Below are positions 17,342-25,424 of a DNA stretch of 38,509 nt, one piece after another. The notes under the pieces were generated by a model that saw only the letters and a program-made list of their open reading frames with translations, was not told the origin of the DNA and searched no databases. This stretch comes from Cryomorphaceae bacterium (GTDB lineage: Bacteria > Bacteroidota > Bacteroidia > Flavobacteriales_D > Crocinitomicaceae), in NCBI GenBank assembly GCA_027485365.1, contig JAIXRD010000193.1, positions 1-38,509 on the forward strand. The letters are read 5' to 3'. The position numbers were made by a program, and so were the translations under genes. Every line of letters begins with the position of its first letter. Within the stretch, counting starts at the first letter, position 1.

Positions 17342-20300
17342 ATGCGAAAAAGTCTCTTTTTTCTATTCTTTATATGGATAGGTGTTGGTTCTTGTTTCTA
17401 TGGGCAAGAAACAATCAAAACAAATTCTGTTTATCGCGATTACCATCGCGCATGGGAGTTGTATGAAAAAAGTCAATTCACTGCGGCACGTATTGAATTT
17501 GAAAATTTTATCAAGCAACCGCTCGATCGAAATGACCCGTTCCTAATTAAGGCTTATTATTATCAAGGCATGTCGGCGTTGGCGCTGTATAACGACGATG
17601 CCATTTCATTGCTCAATACATTCAACCAGACATATCAAGAAAATCCATACAAAAACACAATTAACGTTGAAATTGGTAATTACTTTTTTCAGAAAGAGGA
17701 CTATACTGCAGCGATTCCTTATTATGAGTTGGTCAATAGTTCAGAATTAGATTCTGTAAATAAAGAGGTTTATTTTTTTAAAAAAGGATACAGCTATTTT
17801 ATTGAGGGCCAACAAAAAGAGGCATTAAACGCGTTTAAAGAAGTTAAAAACTCCGCTGGACAATATGGTGCGATTAGCTTATATTATTATGCGCATTTGA
17901 ACTATACCCTTGGAAGCTTAACTGAATCAAAAACCGCCTTTCACCGCCTGAAATACCAGCCAGAATTCACCACGATTGCTCCGTATTATATTGTCCAAAT
18001 AAATCACAAACAAGGATTATATGACAGTGTCATTGCCTATGCACCTTCGGTATTGGATACAGCAGAATTAGGAAACTACAACGACATCGTTCACTTATTA
18101 GGAGATTCATATTTTAAACTTAACCAGTATAAAGAGGCTGCCCAATATTTGTTGATTTTTGACAAACGAGCAAAAACTACAAGAATCGACGATTATCAAC
18201 TTGGTTTCTCTTTAATGAATACCAACCGAGGGGAAGAGGCCATTACCTTTTTGGAGCGTGCCGCAAGATTTGATGATAGCCTTGGTCAAACAGCGATGTA
18301 TCATATCGCTAATTGTTATTTAAATGCAGATAAGATGTTGCCCGCAAGAAATGCGTTTGAGCGTGTTTCTAAAATGACGGCAAAACCCATATTAGCTGAA
18401 GATGCATTGTATCAATTTGCAGTAATTTCATTTAAAATAGACATCAATCCATATGATGAATCCGTACGGGCGTTTGAGGATTATTTAAAAAAATACCCGA
18501 ATTCAAATCGGAAATCAGATATTTTTCAATACTTAGTTAATGTGTATGCCTCCACCAGTAACTATGCTAAAGCGTTGGAGTCCCTGAATAAAATCCCAAA
18601 TAAAGATGCTCAACTTAAAAATGTTTACCAAACCGTGGCTTTTAACTATGGGGTTGATTTGTATCAAAAATCATTATTAGACTCTGCCTTTAACACCTTT
18701 GGATTAGTAGATAAATATCCAAACGAACCAGAAATAATGGCGAAAGCTAAATTTTGGCGAGGGGATATTTACTTCAAAAAAGCGAAATATAAAGAAGCGA
18801 TTACAGAATTTAAAACGTTCTTAGCCGCACCTTCGGCTAATTTATTAGAAGAAAAACCCGATGCATATTATAGCATAGCTTATGCCTATTTAGAACAAGA
18901 CCAATTAACGGATGCCCTGGAATATTTCGGTATTTACCTTCAATCTAAACCCCAAAATGCAGAAAAAAAGCTTGACGCTATGTTTCAACTTGCGGATGGG
19001 AATTATTCTCAGGGTAAAGATGAACAAGCCATTAAATATTATAAAGAAATCCTAGCTAAAAAAACAGAACAAGCCGATCGCGCTTCATTTTACTTAGCAA
19101 AATCATATGGGTATAATAAGCAACCCTTATTGAAAATCTCGACACTAGAAGAGTTAACCGCGGATTATCCAAAGTCAAAATATATTCAAAATGCATCGTA
19201 TGAATTAGCCATGAGCTACAAGGCACAATCCGATTTCACTAAATCTTTTGAAGGGTTTGAGCGTTATGTGCTGAATTATCCAAAATCGCCTAAAGTGGTA
19301 AACTGCCGTATAGAAATGGCAGACATTTACTATAAACAATGGAAATATCAACTGGCGGAAAGCGCGTATCGATCGATATTATTGGAATATGGGAATAAAA
19401 AAGACATCTGTGCTGTAGCAGCAAAAGGACTAATGGATGTGTATGTTGCGATGAAAAGCCCAGAACGCGCAGAAGAAGTGGCAAACGAATACGATTGCGC
19501 TGGTTTATCGGCAGATGAAAAAGAAAACCTGTATTTTAATCCGGCACTACAGAGTTACGTAGATAGTAATTATGTGGAGGCAATTCCTAAGTTTAATCAA
19601 TATTTATCCAAATTTCCGAATGGAAAATTCTCCCAGGATGCACATTTTTATGCCGGTAATGCCTGTTTAAGATTAAAAGATACACTAGCCGCCTTGCCTC
19701 ATTACGAAGCGTATTTAGCCGGTCCAACAGCAAGCTATTTTGAGCCCGTAGCTTTTAAAATTTCTGCCTATTACTACGAAAAAAAGAACTACGAGTCCGC
19801 ACGAATTTATTACCTCAAACTGGAACAATACGCCTCAAAACCGAATAACATTAATGCCGCAAAAATTGGATTAATGCGTTGTGAGTTTCTTCTAAAAAAC
19901 TACCAAGGAGCAAATAATTATGCAAAACAGGTTCGAGAGATTAGCGGATTGAATCAACCCTTAAAAGTCGAAGCAGAATACGCTTATGGAATGAGCGCTT
20001 TTTATCTAAATAACTACAGTACAGCAGAACCTTCGTTGCGGTGGTTGGTTAAAAATACCGGAACCATTAAAGGCGCGGAAGCGAAATATACCCTTGCAGA
20101 AATTCAATTTAAAAACAACGTACTTGACTCTGCTGTAATCCTTGTTAAAGAATTACTTAAAATGAAACCGAGCTATAATTACTGGGTAGCCAAAGGCTTA
20201 ATTCTTCAAACCAAAGTACATATGCAACTCGGAGAATTATTAGAAGCAGAGCAAACCATAACCTCCGTTATTGACTTCTATCCAATTAAAGAAGAAGATG

Positions 20301-20410
20301 GGATTTTAACTGAAGCAAATGCCCTTAAACTGGAGATTGAACGCTTAATGAATCCCACGAAAACTATTGAAAGTGATCCACAAAAAACCATTGACATTAA
20401 ACCCGAATAA
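17342..20410 (+). CDS. Large exported tetratricopeptide-repeat protein
   Basis: This 1022-residue protein opens with a signal sequence (MRKSLFFLFFIWIGVGSCFYGQ); whether Cys19 is lipidated or the cut is after the Gln region is unclear. Nearly all of the remainder is TPR/Sel1-like helical repeats, recognisable by recurring units such as ALNAFKEVK, AIPYYELV, ALEYFGIYLQSKP and AEQTITSVIDFYP, probably more than fifteen. There is no catalytic motif. It is followed after 1 bp by the outer-membrane barrel gene, so the two should be expressed together. A periplasmic scaffold that assembles or recruits partners for the barrel is a reasonable inference. The coupling of a ~1000-aa TPR protein to a barrel is recurrent in Flavobacteriales, but I know no established function. 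Confidence 0.85.
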   Translation: MRKSLFFLFFIWIGVGSCFYGQETIKTNSVYRDYHRAWELYEKSQFTAARIEFENFIKQPLDRNDPFLIKAYYYQGMSALALYNDDAISLLNTFNQTYQENPYKNTINVEIGNYFFQKEDYTAAIPYYELVNSSELDSVNKEVYFFKKGYSYFIEGQQKEALNAFKEVKNSAGQYGAISLYYYAHLNYTLGSLTESKTAFHRLKYQPEFTTIAPYYIVQINHKQGLYDSVIAYAPSVLDTAELGNYNDIVHLLGDSYFKLNQYKEAAQYLLIFDKRAKTTRIDDYQLGFSLMNTNRGEEAITFLERAARFDDSLGQTAMYHIANCYLNADKMLPARNAFERVSKMTAKPILAEDALYQFAVISFKIDINPYDESVRAFEDYLKKYPNSNRKSDIFQYLVNVYASTSNYAKALESLNKIPNKDAQLKNVYQTVAFNYGVDLYQKSLLDSAFNTFGLVDKYPNEPEIMAKAKFWRGDIYFKKAKYKEAITEFKTFLAAPSANLLEEKPDAYYSIAYAYLEQDQLTDALEYFGIYLQSKPQNAEKKLDAMFQLADGNYSQGKDEQAIKYYKEILAKKTEQADRASFYLAKSYGYNKQPLLKISTLEELTADYPKSKYIQNASYELAMSYKAQSDFTKSFEGFERYVLNYPKSPKVVNCRIEMADIYYKQWKYQLAESAYRSILLEYGNKKDICAVAAKGLMDVYVAMKSPERAEEVANEYDCAGLSADEKENLYFNPALQSYVDSNYVEAIPKFNQYLSKFPNGKFSQDAHFYAGNACLRLKDTLAALPHYEAYLAGPTASYFEPVAFKISAYYYEKKNYESARIYYLKLEQYASKPNNINAAKIGLMRCEFLLKNYQGANNYAKQVREISGLNQPLKVEAEYAYGMSAFYLNNYSTAEPSLRWLVKNTGTIKGAEAKYTLAEIQFKNNVLDSAVILVKELLKMKPSYNYWVAKGLILQTKVHMQLGELLEAEQTITSVIDFYPIKEEDGILTEANALKLEIERLMNPTKTIESDPQKTIDIKPE

Positions 20411-20411
20411 C

Positions 20412-22130
20412 ATGAAGTACTTTTTGATTTTATTGATTGGGGGTTGGAGTTCTTTGCTTTTTGCTCAGTCCGATGTGTTTGAAACGGATGGAAAGGGAAA
20501 TAGAGATATTGAACGTACGCATCGAATCGCTTCTTCTCCAAAAATTATTGACTCCATTAAAACATCTGCTGTTCCTAATCGCGCCTTGCTTGGACCAAAA
20601 TTAAATGTAAAAATTCAAGTGGATACCATACAAGCTGCTACAATAGAAACAGAACAGTTGCTTGAAAAATTCTATCCCTTTTATTTAAAATTAGGCATGG
20701 GTTCCACCTTAATGCCTTTGGGTGAGTTTTATGTTAATTCTACCCGGTCCCGATCAAATTATTATGGACTGCATGTAAAACACCTCAGTTTCTTTGGAGA
20801 TGTAAAAACGCGCGACAAGCAACAACTTGCGCCAGCTGGCTTTGACCAAACCAGCGTACAAGGCAATTTTGAAACATTTCAAAAGAAGTATACACTTCGA
20901 ACGAATTTAAATTATACAAACCATGGTTTTCACTATTACGGATTAACCCAACCCGAAGTAGATAAAGATTCGATTGCACAACGGTACCAACTGGTTAATG
21001 CACATGCAGACATCAGAACAAATCGGGGCGATACGGGCGTGTTCAATGTACAAACCACGATTGATTTTAGATATACAGGGACTGCTTCGCCTATGGCAGA
21101 TAGCTTAAAAGATTGGCGAGCAAAAGAACAAGGGTTTAATATCAATGGCTTAGGATACCTTCGCTCTGGAAACAATATGTTTTATGGCAACCTTGGTGTT
21201 AGATACAACGGATATGCATATGGAATTCAAGATTCTATATTAAGCCTTTCAGATAGCGGGATCGTTCGGAAAAACACCATCCTAGATATTAATCCTGGAA
21301 TTAAAAGTACCTTATTGAATAACAAACTAATGATTGATGCGGGCTTTAGAGTAAGTGTTGATTTCGCTCAAGAAACCCGAGCTTATTTCTTTCCTGCAAT
21401 CACTATGCAATATGCGTTATCTTCCAACCAATTTGTTCCCTTTATTGCACTTCAAGGCCAAGCTAAACAAAGTTCTTTAACCGGTTTCTACCAAGAAAAT
21501 CAGTTTGTATTGCCAAATCTTCTTATTCAGAACCAAATTAATCCGTATGATATTCAACTTGGATTTAAAGGAGTCGCGGCAAGAAAATTTAGCTACGGAT
21601 TATCCGCAAACTTCATTAAAGAAAACAACCGGGCATTTTTTGTTACCGATACCTTAATTTCAACAGGAAATAAATTTACCTTGGTTTATGATTCGTTAAA
21701 TCACACGAAAATCGAAGGACGTCTAGGTTATCAAGTAGACAAGAAACTAGCCATCGATTTAATAGCTCGATACCATTCGTACGAGATGTTCAATGAAGCG
21801 AAAGCCTGGAACCTACCACAAGCGGAAGTGATCTTAAATGCTAGCTATAACTTATTCGATAAGTTTTTAGTGAAAGCTGGACTAGATTTATCTTTTGGAA
21901 GGTATGCTAAAGTTTATGCATTAGGTGAAAATGTGACCGAACTTAATAATCAATTTGTTTATAACCTAGGGAGTGTTATTGATGGTAACCTAACCTTGGA
22001 ATATAGATATAACAAACGCCTTTCTGCATTTATTCAACTCAACAACATCGCTTCTCAGCGATACCTGAGATTTTATAACTACCCTGTTATGCCGATTTCC
22101 GTGTTCGGTGGATTAACAATAAAGTTTTAA
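20412..22130 (+). CDS. TonB-dependent-receptor-like outer-membrane beta-barrel protein (no plug seen)
   Basis: The protein is 572 residues. I chose the ATG at 20412, one base after the TPR stop; the longer in-frame start at 20367 lies inside the TPR gene and would bury the signal peptide MKYFLILLIGGWSSLLFAQ. From residue ~80 on it consists of alternating amphipathic strands with aromatic girdles and ends in ...GGLTIKF, a typical barrel C-terminal Phe. Local similarity to TonB-dependent receptor barrels is seen in LNNIASQRYLRFYNYPV, but I see no plug domain or TonB box, and the length is short for a TonB receptor. It may be a TonB-independent or partner-fed channel served by the TPR protein. 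A terminator follows. Confidence 0.75.
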   Translation: MKYFLILLIGGWSSLLFAQSDVFETDGKGNRDIERTHRIASSPKIIDSIKTSAVPNRALLGPKLNVKIQVDTIQAATIETEQLLEKFYPFYLKLGMGSTLMPLGEFYVNSTRSRSNYYGLHVKHLSFFGDVKTRDKQQLAPAGFDQTSVQGNFETFQKKYTLRTNLNYTNHGFHYYGLTQPEVDKDSIAQRYQLVNAHADIRTNRGDTGVFNVQTTIDFRYTGTASPMADSLKDWRAKEQGFNINGLGYLRSGNNMFYGNLGVRYNGYAYGIQDSILSLSDSGIVRKNTILDINPGIKSTLLNNKLMIDAGFRVSVDFAQETRAYFFPAITMQYALSSNQFVPFIALQGQAKQSSLTGFYQENQFVLPNLLIQNQINPYDIQLGFKGVAARKFSYGLSANFIKENNRAFFVTDTLISTGNKFTLVYDSLNHTKIEGRLGYQVDKKLAIDLIARYHSYEMFNEAKAWNLPQAEVILNASYNLFDKFLVKAGLDLSFGRYAKVYALGENVTELNNQFVYNLGSVIDGNLTLEYRYNKRLSAFIQLNNIASQRYLRFYNYPVMPISVFGGLTIKF

Positions 22131-22179
22131 TTCATTGTATATCAGTAAGTTGATAAATTAAAAATACTATTAAGTAAAG

Positions 22180-22204
22180 ATTTGCGTTTCCTCGCAAATT
22201 TTTA
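22180..22204 (+). terminator. Rho-independent terminator of the TPR/barrel operon
   Basis: ATTTGCG (22180-22186) and CGCAAAT (22193-22199) form a 7-bp stem with a 6-nt loop, followed by a T-rich run (TTTTATTT) that leads straight into the ATG of the amidase at 22208. It terminates the plus-strand barrel gene, 50 bases after its stop codon. Confidence 0.7.
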
Positions 22205-22207
22205 TTT

Positions 22208-25153
22208 ATGCCTAAACTACTTTTAATTTATCTTGTCCTTTCAATGCACCTCAGGGTGTTTAGTCAAGCGGTTAATTTTTCTGCCGCATACCAACAACAT
22301 CCGGAAATTCCTCGCGGATTTTTAGAAGCAATTTCCTATACACATACACGCTTTACCCAAATTAATCCTGAAGAATCTCTAAGTTGTTCAGGAATGCCCC
22401 TCCCTTTCGGAATTATGGGAGTTTTTGACCATGGAAATGGATATTTTTTAGAAAATGCTAAACGAATCGAATCCTTAAGTGGAATTAGCATTACCGCTCA
22501 AAAAAATAATGTAATGATGCAAGTAGAAGCCTATGCATCAGCCTGTGCAAGCCTCATCCAAAGTTACGCCGTCACGGGAGATAACACGCCAGAATTAATG
22601 TATAATTTAATGTGGGAACTGAGTGAAATTCCTCGAGAAGGAAGTATTAATCGGTTCGCCTTTGAATCCAGCGTTTTGGAAGTATTTCGTTTTTTAACCG
22701 ATGAATCCCAAGCGGCTACTTTTGGCTTTCCATTGTATGAAATCAATATGAAAGACTTCTTTGGAAGAAATAACTATGCGGTGTTAACCGCAACAACCGT
22801 TACCATTGATTCCACCGGAATTAAAAACCAAGATCAACTCCATTACCATGGAGGAAATAGTTTAAAATCTATCAATTACGGACCCGCCCTTTGGAATGCA
22901 GCACCCACGTGTAACTATAGCAGTAGAAACGGAAGCGCCATTTCAGCGGTAACCATTCATACGGTACAAGGAACCTATGCCGGAGCTATTTCGTGGGGAC
23001 TAAACTGCAACGCGCAAGTATCCTATCATTATGTGGTGCGCAGTTCAGACGGTCAAGTTACCCAAATGGTCTTAGAAAGCAACAAGGCTTGGCACGTGGG
23101 TAATGAAAACGGATACACCATTGGAATAGAACATGAAGGGTATGTTTCTAATGCCGCGTGGTACACGCCATCGCTTTATCAATCCTCTGCAAACCTGGTA
23201 AAAGACATTACCCAAAGTGGGTATGGAATAAATCCGAAACGGACCTATGATGGTGCAAGCTCAAGTACTACGCAATTGCTCGGTAATTGCATCCGCATCA
23301 AGGGACATCAGCATTATGCTAACCAAAGCCACACCGACCCTGGAATTAATTGGAATTGGAATAAATACTATGGATTAGTCAACGACACCTATACCCCAAC
23401 ACTGCTTACCAATCCTTCAGGAACCTTTTATGACTCTGGTGGGGCAAATGGAAATTACGCGTCTGATGAGCGAAGTGTTTGGGTAATCCAAGCCACGCAA
23501 GGAAGTACAATTACACTTCAATTTACTGCCTTCGAATTAGAGGCTTCCTTTGATAAGTTATTGCTGTACAACGGCCCAAACCTAAATTCTCCGTTACTCG
23601 GTAGTTTTACTGGCAACAGCATTCCACCAAACATCCAATCTACCGGAAACACCTTAACCATAGAATTTCGTTCGGATTGCGCCACCCAATTGGCTGGTTG
23701 GGTTGCCAACTACCATACCGTTGCGCTTACCAACGATATTACTCCACCGGTTAGCACCTTAAGTTATACTGGAACTTGGCAAACGCAATCGTTCACCGCT
23801 GCGTTTCAAGATACCGATGCCTCTGTAATAAAACACAAATTCTATCATGTAGCAGCAAGAGCATCTTCAACAACACCCTTTTTATCCAATCAACCGATGG
23901 GTTTCTTTGAAGATGAATTTAATGGCAATTCAGGACTTTGGACCAATCAATCAGGGAATTTTCAAGTCATGAATGGATGTTTTATTCTGAACGACGCCAC
24001 ACAGAATAATTCAAACGCGTATGCCCAAGTAAGCCAATCTTCACAACATACGTACTTATATACTTGGAAACAACGAATTACATCCAGCAACGCCAATCAA
24101 CGCGCAGGAATGCACTTTTTCTGTAGCGATCCAACCCTGCAGAATCGAGGCAATTCCTACTTTGTATATTTTAGAGAAGAAACGGATAAGGTTCAACTAT
24201 ATAAAGTAATGAACGATGTCTTTAGCTTAGTCAAAGAAGATTCAGTTAATGTCTTGGTAAATCAATGGGATCAAGTCTATGTTACCTATAATCCACAAAG
24301 TGGATTAATTCAGGTATACCTTAATGCGTTACAAGTGTGTACTTGGACCGATGCCAACCCGCTTCAACAAGGTACCGCGATTTCCTTGCGCTCTGGAGCA
24401 TGTACTGTAACGTTTGATGAAGTTTATGTCTATAAAAATCACTCAAACAGCGAACTAATTGCGGTTGGACCCATGCAGGAAATTCATCAGCAAAGTGACC
24501 AACAGATTCCGAGTGGAAAGATTAGAGTTATTGCCATGGATAGCCTTGGAAACTGGAATGTTCCACATGAAACCTTAGTTCAGGTAGACTGGACCGCACC
24601 CGTAATTTCCTCACTAAACGATGGTGCATACTCGGATATAGACAGTGTATATCAACCGATTCTTGAAGGGAATTGGATAGATAATGAGCCACATTCTGGA
24701 CTGGGTTATCAATCTATTGACATCGGAAGTTCCCCTTTGGGAAATGATTTTGTTCAAGCGCATCCGGTAGCGAATAATACATTTACACTCAGTGCAAACG
24801 GGATGGTACCAAACCAAATTTATTATACCACACTTCAGGTGAGTAATCAAGCCGGGTTAAGCACTCAGCTATGTTCCGACGGACAACGCTTTATCAATCA
24901 CGCGAATATCGAATTGAATAATCCGCTAATGGACGTGATACTCTTTCCAAATCCAATTCAAGACGGGCAATTAAGCATTGAAAATTTGATGTTCCCGGTG
25001 GAATTAACGGTGTATGATTTAAATGGCAGGTTGATTAATACCCGTGAAATTACGAACGATGGAAAAACACCCTTGGATCTAAGCACCGGAAGGTATTTAA
25101 TCAAACTCTCCGGAAACGGACATGAATTAATAAAACAAGTGATTGCCTATTGA
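22208..25153 (+). CDS. Secreted N-acetylmuramoyl-L-alanine amidase with CUB, LamG-like and T9SS sorting domains (copy 1)
   Basis: The protein is 981 residues. Its architecture is: signal peptide (MPKLLLIYLVLSMHLRVFSQ); an unusual N-terminal module at ~25-225; an amidase_2/PGRP-type domain at ~235-390 with zinc-ligand candidates His251 (VTIHTVQGTY) and His375 (SHTDPGINWNW); a CUB domain at ~398-505 (SGTFYDSGG ... VWVIQ ... FDKLLLYNG); a concanavalin/LamG-like sandwich at ~570-745 (DEFNGNSGLWTNQSGNF ... GMHFFCSDPT); a Fn3-like region; and a T9SS type A CTD at the end (LFPNPIQDGQLSIENL). It cleaves the MurNAc-L-Ala bond of peptidoglycan and is exported to the cell surface or medium, so lysis of competitors or prey or wall recycling are plausible roles. 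It is paralogous to 25425-28397. Its ATG directly follows a terminator. Confidence 0.9.
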   Translation: MPKLLLIYLVLSMHLRVFSQAVNFSAAYQQHPEIPRGFLEAISYTHTRFTQINPEESLSCSGMPLPFGIMGVFDHGNGYFLENAKRIESLSGISITAQKNNVMMQVEAYASACASLIQSYAVTGDNTPELMYNLMWELSEIPREGSINRFAFESSVLEVFRFLTDESQAATFGFPLYEINMKDFFGRNNYAVLTATTVTIDSTGIKNQDQLHYHGGNSLKSINYGPALWNAAPTCNYSSRNGSAISAVTIHTVQGTYAGAISWGLNCNAQVSYHYVVRSSDGQVTQMVLESNKAWHVGNENGYTIGIEHEGYVSNAAWYTPSLYQSSANLVKDITQSGYGINPKRTYDGASSSTTQLLGNCIRIKGHQHYANQSHTDPGINWNWNKYYGLVNDTYTPTLLTNPSGTFYDSGGANGNYASDERSVWVIQATQGSTITLQFTAFELEASFDKLLLYNGPNLNSPLLGSFTGNSIPPNIQSTGNTLTIEFRSDCATQLAGWVANYHTVALTNDITPPVSTLSYTGTWQTQSFTAAFQDTDASVIKHKFYHVAARASSTTPFLSNQPMGFFEDEFNGNSGLWTNQSGNFQVMNGCFILNDATQNNSNAYAQVSQSSQHTYLYTWKQRITSSNANQRAGMHFFCSDPTLQNRGNSYFVYFREETDKVQLYKVMNDVFSLVKEDSVNVLVNQWDQVYVTYNPQSGLIQVYLNALQVCTWTDANPLQQGTAISLRSGACTVTFDEVYVYKNHSNSELIAVGPMQEIHQQSDQQIPSGKIRVIAMDSLGNWNVPHETLVQVDWTAPVISSLNDGAYSDIDSVYQPILEGNWIDNEPHSGLGYQSIDIGSSPLGNDFVQAHPVANNTFTLSANGMVPNQIYYTTLQVSNQAGLSTQLCSDGQRFINHANIELNNPLMDVILFPNPIQDGQLSIENLMFPVELTVYDLNGRLINTREITNDGKTPLDLSTGRYLIKLSGNGHELIKQVIAY

Positions 25154-25164
25154 TGCTGATGATA

Positions 25165-25259
25165 AGGCAAGCTTCAAACGCCGCAGGCAAATGGGTAGCG
25201 AAAATGGATTCGAAATCTTTGGATACATATTCTAACACATCCAAGCCTGCGGCTTTTAT
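25165..25259 (-). pseudogene. Fossil fragment of the 2-hydroxyacid dehydrogenase gene
   Basis: From 25173 to 25259 this piece matches 28514-28600, inside the dehydrogenase gene, at 80 of 87 bases, in the same orientation. AGGCAAGC at 25165-25172 matches 28501-28508 just before a 5-base deletion. It corresponds to dehydrogenase residues ~245-277, in antisense relative to the amidases. It starts only 11 bases after the stop of amidase copy 1, while the real dehydrogenase 3' end (about 100 bp) is missing. It is non-functional and best read as a duplication remnant. Confidence 0.88.
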
Positions 25260-25356
25260 AAACGTGAACAACGTAAGCTCTCAAAGGTATTTGGGGTATT
25301 GTAATTGTCCCGTTCTTCCCATTCAATTTCTTGCTGTAATTACAGCACGTTTCTAA
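25255..25356 (+). pseudogene. Fossil 3' end of an outer-membrane barrel gene
   Basis: These 102 bases align without a gap to the last 102 bases of the barrel gene (22029-22130), and both end in TAA. The translations share NN, SQRYL, N, PV, PI, T and the terminal F (about 16 of 33 residues). The rest has decayed, including loss of the GG and several aromatic positions. It sits 68 bp upstream of amidase copy 2, as the intact barrel gene sits 77 bp upstream of copy 1. It is the remnant of a second barrel gene. Confidence 0.75.
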
Positions 25357-25424
25357 ACCAGAACTTAACAATCATTTATTATCGAAATAAAATTTTTCTT
25401 TAGAACTTTGCCAATAATAACAAA

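Noticed and set aside
25150-25356. A 68-codon open frame between the amidases as a small gene
   Set aside because: The first third is antisense dehydrogenase DNA and the rest is a decayed barrel C-terminus; the frame has a TTG start overlapping the amidase stop, so it is treated as a duplication fossil.
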